A model generated the notes under the pieces. That model was not told the DNA's origin and did not search any database. It saw only the letters and a list, made by a program, of their open reading frames with translations. This document shows positions 26,813-36,560 of a stretch of DNA of 64,000 nt, piece by piece. The stretch lies in NCBI GenBank assembly GCA_000380225.1, contig KB904821.1:1311931-1375930 (forward strand), in the 5' to 3' direction. The first letter of the stretch is position 1, and every line of letters begins with the position of its first letter. Made by a program: the position numbers and the translations under genes. Source of the DNA: a filamentous cyanobacterium ESFC-1. Its GTDB lineage: Bacteria; Cyanobacteriota; Cyanobacteriia; Cyanobacteriales; Spirulinaceae.

Positions 26813-27364
26813 CTAGAAGCTGCCAAAAGCGGGAATCGGCCCGGAAATTGGACGAGAGAAATTCGGCAAATCCACTTTGGTATTCGTGCGACGGTTCTTC
26901 ACCGCCAAACGATAGCTCACGCTTTGTAACTCGGCGTGTAATTGGCGATTTTCCCGTTGCAACTGCTCAATTTTATCTCTCACTGGGGCCATGCGTTCGG
27001 CGAACTTACGGCGATAAATCTGGGGCATTTCCTGAACCGTTTGTTCGAGTAAGCGACTGCGATCGGTGAGTTCTTGTACCGACTGCCGCAACTGATACAC
27101 TTCCGTATCCCGCGAGGCAATTTGCTGCTGGTAAAACTTAACCTGCTGCTCAACTTCTTGCAACTGCTCGCGTAAAACGTGCATTTCCGATTGATGGCGC
27201 TCCGAAACTTCCGGTTGCGGCATAAAGTTGGCATTACCTTTCACCAACCGAAACAACTCTTGCGATAGTTGTTGCACCAGTTGGTCGCGTAACTGTAACT
27301 CCTCTTGCAAGCGAGAAAGCTCTTTACGCAAATCTTTGACGTTTAAGTTATCCGACAGGTTCAC
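26813..27364 (-). CDS. Coiled-coil cyanobacterial protein (Npun_F5560-like)
   Basis: The 183-residue protein is dominated by heptad coiled-coil sequence from about residue 8 to 150 (LRKELSRLQEELQLRDQLVQ, then LREQLQEVEQQVKFYQQQIA) and ends with a short proline-rich tail. It has no membrane segment or enzymatic motif. The N-terminal sequence resembles a conserved cyanobacterial family named after Npun_F5560; no function is established. It is the first gene of a two-gene unit. Confidence 0.7.
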   Translation of the reverse strand: MNLSDNLNVKDLRKELSRLQEELQLRDQLVQQLSQELFRLVKGNANFMPQPEVSERHQSEMHVLREQLQEVEQQVKFYQQQIASRDTEVYQLRQSVQELTDRSRLLEQTVQEMPQIYRRKFAERMAPVRDKIEQLQRENRQLHAELQSVSYRLAVKNRRTNTKVDLPNFSRPISGPIPAFGSF

Positions 27365-27563
27365 GACGATCTACTGCTCCAAATCTAAACAAGCTATTTC
27401 ATGGGAAAGCGACTACAGTATTCGCACCCTTATCTATCGAGCCTGACCCCCAGAATATTACTTTCAACCCGAAGTCATTGTCCCTGAATTGTAAAGGAAC
27501 TTGCCTTAGTATAGGCAACTTCAGCAAAAGATCAACAGATTTGCCCCAAAGATTAACGCGAGT

Positions 27564-28454
27564 TTAGACTGCTTCGGCAGGAATCCCCAGAAAATCCCGC
27601 ACCTTGGGTAAATAGGTTTCAGTGTCTTCTAACATCGGGAAGTGAGCCGTTTTGGGAATTTCAAAATATTCCACAAATTCTGGATTTAATCCGGCGGCTT
27701 CTTGCCCCATGACGGCGGGGATAATAATATCTTTTTCCCCGGCGACTAATAATGTGGGAACTTGAAGACGGGCAAATTCTCCCGGCATGACTTCTGTCGC
27801 TTTTTTGCTAACAGAAGTGTAAATCGTTCCCATGGCCGCGTCAAAATTTGCTAACAAATAATCCTCTAAAAACGCTTGTCGCTCCGGTTTGGGAATGGCA
27901 CGATGTAAAAATCGAGCCATAAACAAGCGATCGGCAAAAGGAATTTTGAGAAACCAGTTGTAGCGAAACTTCACTACATAACGACCAAACTTATAAAAGG
28001 CCGCAAAGGCTTTCTCGTCATATTCAAAAATGCCGCTACAGGTCAGAATGGCTTTTTCGACTTTTTCCGGGTACATATTCAGGAAAAAGACTGCCACCGA
28101 AGCCCCCATCGAGTGAGCATTGAGATACACGCGATCGAGGTTGAAAGCTTCTAATAATGCGGCTAAGTCCTCGGCGTATTCTTCTAATTCGTAGCTCGAA
28201 TGGGGGGGCGTATCCGGCAGAGGCGATCGCCCAAATCCTCGCATATCGTATAGTAAACAATCGAAATGCGAAGCTAAAGCGGTGGCGGTGCTGCGCCAAT
28301 AACGCCCCGAACCGCCCCAGCCGTGAATAAAGACTAAAACGGGTTTAGGACGTTCTGTTTGACCAGTAACAATCCATTCGTAGTAATGATCGACACCGCG
28401 CAGGGAAATTAAGCCGCTAGAGGGTGTTTTGGGTTCGTAAGCCTTGGCAGTCAC
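27564..28454 (-). CDS. Alpha/beta-fold hydrolase
   Basis: The 296-residue protein has the canonical hydrolase fold: oxyanion-hole region VFIHGWGGSGRYW, nucleophile elbow AHSMGASVA (serine), acid in GEKDIIIP and histidine in KTAHFPMLED. The substrate is not predictable. It begins 3 bases after the clpX stop, so it is translated from the same transcript as the clpP-clpX unit, though a functional link is unproven. Confidence 0.85.
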   Translation of the reverse strand: MTAKAYEPKTPSSGLISLRGVDHYYEWIVTGQTERPKPVLVFIHGWGGSGRYWRSTATALASHFDCLLYDMRGFGRSPLPDTPPHSSYELEEYAEDLAALLEAFNLDRVYLNAHSMGASVAVFFLNMYPEKVEKAILTCSGIFEYDEKAFAAFYKFGRYVVKFRYNWFLKIPFADRLFMARFLHRAIPKPERQAFLEDYLLANFDAAMGTIYTSVSKKATEVMPGEFARLQVPTLLVAGEKDIIIPAVMGQEAAGLNPEFVEYFEIPKTAHFPMLEDTETYLPKVRDFLGIPAEAV

Positions 28455-28457
28455 AGT

Positions 28458-29804
28458 TTATGCTGATTCGGGTTTGCGGATGGTCGAGGGATGAACAAGT
28501 AGCTCGGCGGTCGAGCGTTTTTCCACCAATTCGGGTGTAATGGTACAGCTTCCCACATCTTTACGGGAGGGGAGTTCGTACATCACATCTAACATGAGTT
28601 CTTCGACAATGCCCCGTAAGCCCCTGGCCCCGGTTTTACGTCGATAGGCTTCTTGGGCGATCGCCCGCACCGCTTCGGGGGCAAATTCAAGCTGTACGTT
28701 GTCCATTTTCAACAGCTTTTGATATTGCTTGACCAAGGCATTGCGGGGGGTGGTTAAAATCTCGATCAGGGCTTCTTCGTCGAGGGGTTGCAGGACGGCG
28801 GCCATGGGCATCCGACCGATAAATTCGGGAATTAAGCCAAATTTAACCAGATCGCTCGGTTCAACGTGCTTGAGAATGTCAGCAGCCCGTTGTTCGCGGG
28901 ACATATTATCGGTAGGGCGTACAAAGCCCATAGATTTCTTCCCAATGCGCTGCTCGACAATTTTATCTAAACCGACAAATGCGCCCCCACAAATAAAGAG
29001 GATGTTGCTGGTGTCGATTTGGATGCAGTCTTGATAGGGGTGCTTCCGTCCACCTTGGGGGGGAACGTTAGCGACTGTGCCTTCGAGCATTTTCAGTAGG
29101 GCTTGCTGTACCCCTTCCCCGGAGACATCGCGGGTAATCGAGGGATTCTCGCTTTTCCGGGCAATTTTATCAATTTCGTCGATGTAAATAATGCCGCGCT
29201 GGGCTTCTTCTACATCTAAATCCGCCACTTGCAGCAACCGGAGTAGAATATTCTCTACGTCTTCCCCGACATAACCCGCTTCGGTGAGGGTTGTCGCGTC
29301 AGCCACAGCAAAGGGAACATCGAGAATTTGAGCCAGGGTTTGAGCCAGTAGGGTTTTCCCCGAACCTGTCGGCCCAATTAAGAGAATATTGGACTTTTGT
29401 AATTCCACGGCATCTTCTAAACCGTTACCTTTAGGGCGATCGCTCGGTTGGCTACAACTCAAGCGTTTATAGTGGTTGTACACAGCCACCGATAGCACTT
29501 TTTTGGCTTCGTCCTGACCGATCACAAACTCGTCTAAATATTGTTTAATTTCGACGGGTTTGGGGATTTGAGTCAAACTGAGGCGATCGGCGCGATCGCG
29601 TCGTTTGGGGGGGTGTTCTTCGGAGCGAGCGACAGGTTGCGGGGTCGGACTCGAAGAATCGATCAATTCTTCGTCCAAAATCTCATTACACAGTTCAACG
29701 CATTCATCGCAGATGTAAACTCCAGGGCCCGCAATCAGCTTGCGGACTTGTTCTTGGGACTTGCCACAGAACGAACACTTGAGGTGGGAGTCATACTTAG
29801 GCAT
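28458..29804 (-). CDS. clpX: ATP-dependent Clp protease ATPase subunit ClpX
   Basis: ClpX unfolds substrates and feeds them to ClpP in the cytosol. The 448-residue product shows the N-terminal four-cysteine zinc finger (CSFCGKSQ, then ICDECVELC), Walker A GPTGSGKT, Walker [10 protein letters not shown], and the ClpP-binding IGF-type loop region (IGKKSMGF). It follows clpP by 10 bases, the usual clpP-clpX order of cyanobacteria. Confidence 0.97.
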   Translation of the reverse strand: MPKYDSHLKCSFCGKSQEQVRKLIAGPGVYICDECVELCNEILDEELIDSSSPTPQPVARSEEHPPKRRDRADRLSLTQIPKPVEIKQYLDEFVIGQDEAKKVLSVAVYNHYKRLSCSQPSDRPKGNGLEDAVELQKSNILLIGPTGSGKTLLAQTLAQILDVPFAVADATTLTEAGYVGEDVENILLRLLQVADLDVEEAQRGIIYIDEIDKIARKSENPSITRDVSGEGVQQALLKMLEGTVANVPPQGGRKHPYQDCIQIDTSNILFICGGAFVGLDKIVEQRIGKKSMGFVRPTDNMSREQRAADILKHVEPSDLVKFGLIPEFIGRMPMAAVLQPLDEEALIEILTTPRNALVKQYQKLLKMDNVQLEFAPEAVRAIAQEAYRRKTGARGLRGIVEELMLDVMYELPSRKDVGSCTITPELVEKRSTAELLVHPSTIRKPESA

Positions 29805-29814
29805 ATTAAACCTC

Positions 29815-30498
29815 TTATTGCATTGCAGAAGCAGCGACTTCGGTTTGGGGAATATCCTGCCGGGAAATTACTTGGTCAATCAGTCCGTATTCCACGGCTT
29901 CAGCCGAAGACATAAAGAAATCGCGATCGGTATCGACGGTGATTTTATCTAAGTCTTGGCCGGTTTGTTGGGCTAAAATTCCATTCAGTTGTTCTTTGAT
30001 ATAAAGAATTTCACGGGCTTGAATTTCAATATCGACGGCTTGACCTTGGGCCCCACCAAGGGGTTGGTGAATCATAATCCGCGAACTCGGTAACGCCATA
30101 CGTTTACCGGGCGTACCACTGGATAACAAAAAGGCTCCCATAGAGGCGGCTAATCCGTAGCATATTGTGGCTACATCCGGGCGGATTTGCTGCATGGTGT
30201 CGTAAATGGCCATCCCCGCATATACCGAGCCACCCGGAGAATTAACATAAATCTGAATATCTTTTTCCGGGTCTTCCGCATCGAGGCACAATAACTGAGC
30301 CACTACCGAGTCGGCTACTTTGTCATCAATCGCTGTCCCTAAAAAAATGATGCGCTCTCTGAGCAATCGAGAGTAAAGGTCAAAGGCGCGTTCTCCCATC
30401 CCGGATTGCTCGACGACCATAGGGACGACATTACTCACGGATTCGATGCGTTTCCCGTATTGGCTTTTCACAAGAGGATTGCTTTGAGATTGAATCAT
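29815..30498 (-). CDS. clpP: ATP-dependent Clp protease proteolytic subunit
   Basis: The 227-residue serine protease subunit assembles into a tetradecameric chamber. The catalytic serine is in [11 protein letters not shown] and the histidine in IMIHQPLGG, and the aspartate follows in the DTDRDFFM region. The N-terminal extension before [15 protein letters not shown] is longer than in E. coli, as in other cyanobacterial paralogues. It corresponds to the clpP copy linked to clpX (clpP2 in other species), but paralogue numbering is not assigned. Confidence 0.95.
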   Translation of the reverse strand: MIQSQSNPLVKSQYGKRIESVSNVVPMVVEQSGMGERAFDLYSRLLRERIIFLGTAIDDKVADSVVAQLLCLDAEDPEKDIQIYVNSPGGSVYAGMAIYDTMQQIRPDVATICYGLAASMGAFLLSSGTPGKRMALPSSRIMIHQPLGGAQGQAVDIEIQAREILYIKEQLNGILAQQTGQDLDKITVDTDRDFFMSSAEAVEYGLIDQVISRQDIPQTEVAASAMQ

Positions 30499-30680
30499 AG
30501 GTCGTTCTAACGTTAGAAATTTCGGCGGTATTCGAGATGTACGGCAAGTGGGGGCGCTTTAATTTGTGGGGCAAGATGCCGTTGTTTTCCCCTGCTACTC
30601 CCTTATGGCTCTTTGTTGACCATTATGCCGCAAGTTCTTGGCGAAAGGGTTGCTTCATCCAGAACCCAGAAAGCCGATAA

Positions 30681-30713
30681 CGGGACAAACCGCAAAGCTA
30701 CTCATTTGTCCCG
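30681..30713. terminator. Hairpin between tig and clpP
   Basis: CGGGACAAA and TTTGTCCCG are perfect 9-base arms 19-51 bases beyond the tig stop. On the minus strand no T run follows, so termination may be partial, leaving tig and clpP loosely coupled. Confidence 0.4.
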
Positions 30714-30731
30714 CCCTTTTAGGCTGTGTTG

Positions 30732-32132
30732 TTATTGTTCCTCAGTCGTGTCCGAAACTGCTACAGCTTCTTCAGATTCTTCAGATTCTGTTGTGTCTTC
30801 TTCGTCTTCGGACTTCAGGGTTCCGGCAGGAACGAGGTTGATTTCGCTTTGTTCTTTGAGCAAGTCGAGGGCTTTTTCTTTGGTGAGATCGTCAACCACA
30901 AAGGCTCGCAAGCGGTCGGGGTCGATGGTTTCTCCTTGTAATTCGGCTTCGATTTCTGCCGCTTTTGCCACAATTTCTTCTTCTTCCGGGGCAAGACTTT
31001 CTTGTTTGGCAATTTCTTTGATCGCTAAATCCTGCTTAATATTATCGATCGCTTCGGGGCGCGATCGCTCTTTCATCGCTTGGATGTTTTCTTGGGTAAA
31101 TATCCCTTTAACATCCATACCGTACTGCTGAAGCTGCATGGCGGTTTGAGTCAGCATGGTTTCGAGTTCCCGGTCGATCATCGTCGCGGGGGGTTCAAGC
31201 TGCACCACTTCGAGCAGTTGGGCCATCAAAGCGTCTTTGATGTTGTTGTCGGTTTGTTTTTGGGCTTTTTCTTGGGCTTGTTTTTCTAAGGATTCGCGCA
31301 ACTCGGCCATGGTTTCAAACTCGCTGACTTCTTCGGCAAAATCGTCGTCGAGTTCGGGGAGTTCTTTTTCTTTGATGTCTTTGAGGGTGACGGTAAATAC
31401 CACGTCTTTTGCGGCTAAATCTTCTCTGGGATAATCTTCAGGGAAAGTCACCGCAATTTCTTTGGTGTCTCCCGGATTCATTCCCACCATGCCTTCAACT
31501 AAACCGGGAATGAATTTACCCTCGCTGAGTTCCATTTGCGATTCGGTGGCTTCGGTTCCTTCGATGACTTCCCCTTCTTCTCCGTCTTCAGCAAAGCGCC
31601 CCGAATAATCTGCGGTCGCGACATCTCCCATTTGGGCAGGACGATCTTCGACGGGAACCAAGGTGGCTTGGGCTTCTCGTTGCTGTTGCAGCAAGTCGTC
31701 TACTTCCTGGGGATTGTATTCGACTTCTTCGGCGGTAACGTTTAAGCCTTTGTATTCACCGAGTTTGATTTCGGGTTCTACATCCACAGACGCAGAAAAA
31801 GTCAGGGGTTTGCCGGGTTCGTAAGCCTCAATTAGTTCTTCAAATTGAGAAACCAGTTGATAGTTGCCAATCGCTTCGATTTCTTCGTTTTTGAGGGCAT
31901 TTTCTAAACCGTCTTGCACTAATTTTTCGAGGGCTTCGGCTTTAACCCGTTTTGGCCCGAGGCGTTGCAATAAAATGTGGCGAGGCACTTTGCCCTTACG
32001 AAACCCAGGAAGATTAATCGAGCGAGACAAGCGCTTGACAATGTTTTCATAGACTTGCTTAGAAGTCTCGGCGGGAATTTCAATTTCTAAACCAATTTGA
32101 CTTTCGGGGAGTTTTTCCTGGGTAACTTTCAT
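30732..32132 (-). CDS. tig: Trigger factor, ribosome-associated chaperone and prolyl isomerase
   Basis: Trigger factor binds nascent chains at the ribosome exit. The 466-residue product starts at the ATG at 32132 (MKVTQEKLPESQ); an upstream TTG would add seven residues. The ribosome-binding tail loop INLPGFRKGKVPRHIL is complete, the FKBP domain is at about 150-240 (GDVATADYSGRF), and the C-terminal chaperone part ends in a Glu/Ser/Thr-rich acidic tail. The order tig-clpP-clpX, divergent from asd, is a familiar cyanobacterial arrangement. Confidence 0.96.
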   Translation of the reverse strand: MKVTQEKLPESQIGLEIEIPAETSKQVYENIVKRLSRSINLPGFRKGKVPRHILLQRLGPKRVKAEALEKLVQDGLENALKNEEIEAIGNYQLVSQFEELIEAYEPGKPLTFSASVDVEPEIKLGEYKGLNVTAEEVEYNPQEVDDLLQQQREAQATLVPVEDRPAQMGDVATADYSGRFAEDGEEGEVIEGTEATESQMELSEGKFIPGLVEGMVGMNPGDTKEIAVTFPEDYPREDLAAKDVVFTVTLKDIKEKELPELDDDFAEEVSEFETMAELRESLEKQAQEKAQKQTDNNIKDALMAQLLEVVQLEPPATMIDRELETMLTQTAMQLQQYGMDVKGIFTQENIQAMKERSRPEAIDNIKQDLAIKEIAKQESLAPEEEEIVAKAAEIEAELQGETIDPDRLRAFVVDDLTKEKALDLLKEQSEINLVPAGTLKSEDEEDTTESEESEEAVAVSDTTEEQ

Positions 32133-32592
32133 CGTTAAACTAACACTCGGCAAGCAATAAAATTTAATTTCAGACCTTTGTACGATCGGCTACAGCTACC
32201 GCTTTTCAGCCTGGAGTGGGTCACGATAACGCTTTTAACTCCTTCGGGGCTTTCTGCGGCAATGGGGTCGTTGTGGCCGGGTCTGCTTCGATGATAGTAC
32301 ATTGAAGGTTGTTCCCTTGGAAGGGCAACTTGGGAGAAATTTTTGGCAAAGAGGTCGCTAATTTTGCTAAATTTTAGATCGAGGTGGCTCAAATCAGGAC
32401 TTGAGGCTGAGGAAACTCAGTCCTGCGGTAAGATATCTTAAAGAACTACAAATCTTATTTTGATAAATCCCCCCGAAATCCTACGCGATCGCCCGATAAT
32501 TCGGATATATTAAAGTCTTTATTCTCAAAACCCAATTTACAGATAATCTTTATTTATTAATTGTCATTAACCGCAAAACGGAGGAAAAATAT
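32133..32592. other. Divergent intergenic region, 460 bases
   Basis: This region separates tig (minus) and asd (plus) and should carry their promoters. GGAGG at 32580-32584 is the ribosome site of asd. No repeat, tRNA or known riboswitch is recognised; a small antisense-frame ORF here has no protein-like character. Confidence 0.55.
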
Positions 32593-33627
32593 TTGTCTAA
32601 TTCAGTTCGTGTTGCCATTCTGGGTGCAACCGGAGCAGTTGGCACAGAAATTATCCAGTTGCTAGAAGAACGAAACTTTCCCGTCGCTGATTTGAAACTG
32701 TTGGCTTCAGAACGCTCGGCAGGCAAAACCCTAAAGTTTAAAGGGGAGTCGGTACAAGTTGAAGCGGTGAGCGAAGCGGCGTTTCAAGATGTCGATCTCG
32801 TTTTGGCTTCGGCGGGGGGTTCGATCTCGAAAACTTGGCTACCCATAGCCGCCCAAAAAGGGGCAGTATCGGTGGATAACTCCAGTGCCTTTCGCATGGA
32901 CGCGCAAGTGCCGTTAGTCGTGCCAGAAATTAACCCGGAAGCGGCGGCGCAGCATCAAGGCATTATTGCCAATCCCAACTGCACGACGATTTTAATGGGG
33001 ATGGCGGTGTATCCTTTGCACCTCATACAGCCGATTGAGCGTATTGTGGTGGCGACTTATCAATCTGCGTCGGGGGCGGGGGCCAGGGCGATGGCAGAGG
33101 TCAAGCAGCAAGCCCAAGCGATGCTCAACGACGAAACGCCCCCTACTGAGGCTTTTCCCTATCCCTTGGCGTTTAACTTGTTTCCCCACAACTCGCCTCT
33201 CAATGACCAGGGCTACTGCCAAGAAGAAATGAAAATGGTCAACGAAACCCGCAAGATTTTTGGGACTCCAGATTTGCGGATTAGTGCCACTTGTGTCCGG
33301 GTTCCCGTATTGCGGGCCCATTCTGAAGCGATTAACCTAGAGTTTAAAAGCCCGCTTGCGGTGGCAAAAGCTAGAGAAGTGCTGTCTCAAGCCCCTGGGG
33401 TAACGTTAGTTGAAGATTGGCAAGCTAATTATTTCCCGATGCCCTTAGAAGCGACGGGTCAAGATAATGTGTTAGTGGGTCGCATTCGCCAGGATATTTC
33501 TCATCCCAATGGTTTAGAATTATGGCTTTGTGGCGATCAAATTCGCAAAGGCGCGGCGTTGAATGCGGTGCAGATTGCGGAATTGCTGGTGACGAAACAA
33601 TGGTTGCGATCGCCCTTGGCTGTTTAA
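32593..33627 (+). CDS. asd: Aspartate-semialdehyde dehydrogenase
   Basis: The enzyme reduces aspartyl phosphate to aspartate semialdehyde with NADPH, the branch point to lysine, threonine and methionine. The 344-residue protein has the NADP-binding ILGATGAVGTEI, the catalytic cysteine in NPNCTT and the substrate-binding histidine region (RVPVLRAHSE). The start is a TTG preceded by GGAGG at good spacing. It is followed by dapA, 58 bases downstream. Confidence 0.96.
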   Translation: MSNSVRVAILGATGAVGTEIIQLLEERNFPVADLKLLASERSAGKTLKFKGESVQVEAVSEAAFQDVDLVLASAGGSISKTWLPIAAQKGAVSVDNSSAFRMDAQVPLVVPEINPEAAAQHQGIIANPNCTTILMGMAVYPLHLIQPIERIVVATYQSASGAGARAMAEVKQQAQAMLNDETPPTEAFPYPLAFNLFPHNSPLNDQGYCQEEMKMVNETRKIFGTPDLRISATCVRVPVLRAHSEAINLEFKSPLAVAKAREVLSQAPGVTLVEDWQANYFPMPLEATGQDNVLVGRIRQDISHPNGLELWLCGDQIRKGAALNAVQIAELLVTKQWLRSPLAV

Positions 33628-33685
33628 GATTGTGAAGAAGTCGCGATCGCCTCTGGTTTTTTAGTAGGAGTTAGAGTTAGGAAGT

Positions 33686-34573
33686 GTGGTAAGTTTTGGA
33701 CGAGTTTTAACGGCAATGGTCACGCCGTTTGCCGCCGATGGGAGTGTGAATTATGCCGTGGCTGAACGATTAGCGGCTCACCTCGTCGAACAAGGCAGCG
33801 ATGGCATTGTGGTGTGCGGCACAACCGGGGAATCCCCGACGTTAACCGTAGAAGAAGAATGGGAATTGTTTCGGGTGGTGAAAAGCGCGATCGCGCCGAA
33901 AAATGGTAAAGTTATTGCCGGAACTGGCTCAAATTCTACAGCCGAAGCGATCCACGCCACCCAAAAAGCTGCTAAAATAGGTGTAGATGGCACGCTACAA
34001 GTGGTTCCTTACTACAACAAACCCCCCCAAGCGGGTCTGTACGAACACTTCAAGGCGATCGCGACCGCTTGCCCCGACTTGCCCGTGATGTTGTACAACA
34101 TTCCCGGACGCACCAGTTGCCGCCTAGAACCAGAAACCATAGCGCGATTAGCAAAAATCGACAACATTGTAGCGGTCAAAGAAGCAAGCGGCAGTTTAGA
34201 TATCGCCAGTCAAATTCGTACCCTAACCCCAACAGACTTTTCTTTGTATTCTGGAGACGACTCTTTAACCTTACCCTTACTCGCTGTAGGGGGAACTGGA
34301 GTAGTCAGTGTTGCTAGTCATTTGGTCGGAACGCAACTCCAGCAAATGATCCAAGCCTTTGAAGGGGGACAACCTCAAAAAGCCTGTCAAATTCACTTAA
34401 ACCTTTTTCCCCTGTTTAAAATTTTATTTTGTTCGACCAATCCCATTCCCATTAAAGCGGCCCTTTCCCTGAAAGGTTGGGACATGGGTATGATGCGTCC
34501 TCCCTTGTATCCCCTCAGCCCAGAATTAGAAATTCAACTCAAAACCGTTTTACAAGAAATGTCTTTAATTTAA
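33686..34573 (+). CDS. dapA: 4-hydroxy-tetrahydrodipicolinate synthase
   Basis: DapA condenses aspartate semialdehyde with pyruvate in lysine/diaminopimelate synthesis, so it uses the product of the preceding asd gene. The 295-residue protein shows GTTGESPTL, the tyrosine in [10 protein letters not shown], and the Schiff-base lysine in VAVKEASG. The start is a GTG. The downstream rnj gene follows after about 150 bases, a linkage seen in many cyanobacteria. Confidence 0.96.
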   Translation: MVSFGRVLTAMVTPFAADGSVNYAVAERLAAHLVEQGSDGIVVCGTTGESPTLTVEEEWELFRVVKSAIAPKNGKVIAGTGSNSTAEAIHATQKAAKIGVDGTLQVVPYYNKPPQAGLYEHFKAIATACPDLPVMLYNIPGRTSCRLEPETIARLAKIDNIVAVKEASGSLDIASQIRTLTPTDFSLYSGDDSLTLPLLAVGGTGVVSVASHLVGTQLQQMIQAFEGGQPQKACQIHLNLFPLFKILFCSTNPIPIKAALSLKGWDMGMMRPPLYPLSPELEIQLKTVLQEMSLI

Positions 34574-34726
34574 GTGTTCGTGTATTTAACCGACACCTTA
34601 ATTGAATTGCAGAGATTTAACTCGATAGAGGAGCAAACCGACACCCGTCTTTGCCCCCTCGATCGCGGCTGAGTTTTTAACGTTTTGACATCAACTTTAT
34701 CAACGAGATCACCCATACAAACACAA

Positions 34727-36484
34727 ATGAGTAAAAACAAAACCAAACCCACTCTCAAAATTATTCCCCTCGGTGGCTTACACGAAATTGGCAAAAATAC
34801 TTGCATTTTCGAGTATGACGACGAAATGATCCTCCTAGATGCGGGGATTGGCTTTCCCTCAGACAATATGCACGGAGTCAACATCGTACTGCCGGATATG
34901 ACTTATGTGCGGGAAAATCGCCATAAAATCAAAGGCATGATCGTCACCCACGGTCACGAAGACCATATTGGCGGCATTCCTTATCACCTCAAGCAATTCG
35001 ACATCCCCAAAATCTACGGCCCCCGCTTGGCCATGTCTTTGCTGTCGAACAAACTCGAAGAAGCGGGGGTGAGCGATCGCACCGAACTTCACACCGTCGG
35101 CCCCCGGCAGATGGTACGCTTTAGCAAGCATTTCCTCGTCGAATATATCCGCAATACCCACTCCATTGCCGATAGCTTCTCGGTTGCTATTCACACCCCC
35201 CTCGGTATCGTCATTCATACCGGAGACTTCAAAATAGACCATACCCCCATGGACGGGGAATGCTTCGATTTGCAACGCCTCGCCGAACACGGTGAAAAAG
35301 GCGTACTCTGCCTACTCAGCGACTCGACCAACGCCGAAGTTCCCGGTCACACCCCCTCAGAGCGTTCGGTGACCCCCAACCTCGATCGCGTCTTTGGTCA
35401 AGCCGAAGGTCGCTTGCTGGTTACGACTTTTGCCTCCTCGGTACATCGGGTTAATATTATCCTGCAACTGGCCCAGAAACACGGGCGCAAAGTCGCTGTT
35501 GTCGGTCGTTCGATGCTCAACGTCATCGCCCACGCCCGCAACCTCGGTTACATCAAATGTCCCGACGATATCTTTGAACCGCTTAAGTCGGTAGACCGCT
35601 TACCGGATGAGAAAACCCTGATTCTAACCACCGGGTCTCAAGGAGAAACCCTAGCGGCCCTAACTCGCATTGCTCGCGGCGAACATCGTCAAATCAAAGT
35701 GCGTTCAGGGGATACCATTGTCTTCTCGGCTAACCCGATTCCCGGTAATACTTTAGCGGTAGTAGACACCATCGATAGCTTGATGATGCAGGGGGCCAAA
35801 GTTATTTACGGTCGCCACCAGGGTATCCACGTTTCCGGTCATGGTGCCCAAGAAGATCATAAATTGATGCTGGCCTTGACCAAGCCTAAATTCTTCGTTC
35901 CGGTTCACGGTCAACACCGGATGCTGGTGAAACACGCGCAAATGGCCCAAGATATGGGCATTCCTGCCGAAAACATGGTCATTATCAATAATGGCGATGT
36001 GGTCGAGCTATCGACTGATAGTATTGGCGTGGGCGACCAAGTTCCCTCCGGGATTGAGTTGGTAGACCGTTCCGGTGTGGTGCATCATGATGTGATGAAA
36101 GAACGGCAGCAATTGGCTGAAGACGGCGTGATTACCGTGGCCGCAGCCGTGGATTGGAATTTACGACTGCTCGCAGAACCCGAAATTCATTTACGCGGTG
36201 TGGTGTCTCCGGTTGAGCGTTCTTTATTCCATCAGTTGGTGGTTCGTAATATTGAGCGTCGCTTGAGCAATATTTCTAAGGAACTTTCGTCTTCGAGCAA
36301 TGGTAAAAGCAGCGAAGTTAATTGGAAGAAAGTCAAGGCAGATATTGAAGGCAGTTTACAACGGTTGGCTCGTCGCGAGTTGCGATCGCGCCCCTTGTTA
36401 GTCTTCCTGTTACAAACCCCCGATCAGCCTGCCCCCAGTCGCAGCGTCTCGAAGCGTCGCCGTCGTTCTGCGGCTTCGGTTTAA
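34727..36484 (+). CDS. rnj: Ribonuclease J
   Basis: RNase J is a metallo-beta-lactamase/beta-CASP nuclease with 5'-exo and endonuclease activity in mRNA decay and rRNA maturation. The 585-residue product (ATG at 34727; a TTG at 34685 would add 14 residues) shows VTHGHEDHIGG as the zinc motif, HTGDFKID, LLSDSTNAEVPGHT, and the beta-CASP region with GRSMLNVIAHA and HVSGHGAQED. The C-terminus is basic (SKRRRRSAA). Confidence 0.95.
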   Translation: MSKNKTKPTLKIIPLGGLHEIGKNTCIFEYDDEMILLDAGIGFPSDNMHGVNIVLPDMTYVRENRHKIKGMIVTHGHEDHIGGIPYHLKQFDIPKIYGPRLAMSLLSNKLEEAGVSDRTELHTVGPRQMVRFSKHFLVEYIRNTHSIADSFSVAIHTPLGIVIHTGDFKIDHTPMDGECFDLQRLAEHGEKGVLCLLSDSTNAEVPGHTPSERSVTPNLDRVFGQAEGRLLVTTFASSVHRVNIILQLAQKHGRKVAVVGRSMLNVIAHARNLGYIKCPDDIFEPLKSVDRLPDEKTLILTTGSQGETLAALTRIARGEHRQIKVRSGDTIVFSANPIPGNTLAVVDTIDSLMMQGAKVIYGRHQGIHVSGHGAQEDHKLMLALTKPKFFVPVHGQHRMLVKHAQMAQDMGIPAENMVIINNGDVVELSTDSIGVGDQVPSGIELVDRSGVVHHDVMKERQQLAEDGVITVAAAVDWNLRLLAEPEIHLRGVVSPVERSLFHQLVVRNIERRLSNISKELSSSSNGKSSEVNWKKVKADIEGSLQRLARRELRSRPLLVFLLQTPDQPAPSRSVSKRRRRSAASV

Positions 36485-36519
36485 TTTCAGCCATCAGCGA
36501 TTAAGGGGCAGTCGGCTAC

Positions 36520-36560
36520 GAACAACAAAGGACAAAAGACCAAGGACAAATGACTAACAC
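36520..36560. repeat. Diverged AAGGACA/AAAGACC heptad run
   Basis: Units such as AAAGGAC, AAAAGAC, CAAGGAC and AAATGAC line up with period 7 between the convergent rnj and SbcD-like genes. They correspond to TTTGTCC-type units on the opposite strand. Confidence 0.6.

Noticed and set aside
30613..31131. 172-residue plus-strand frame rich in Ser
   Set aside because: Antisense to trigger factor; Ser-rich because of codon complementarity with the acidic C-terminal tail.
34859..35290. 143-residue minus-strand frame
   Set aside because: Antisense shadow of RNase J without homologous features.
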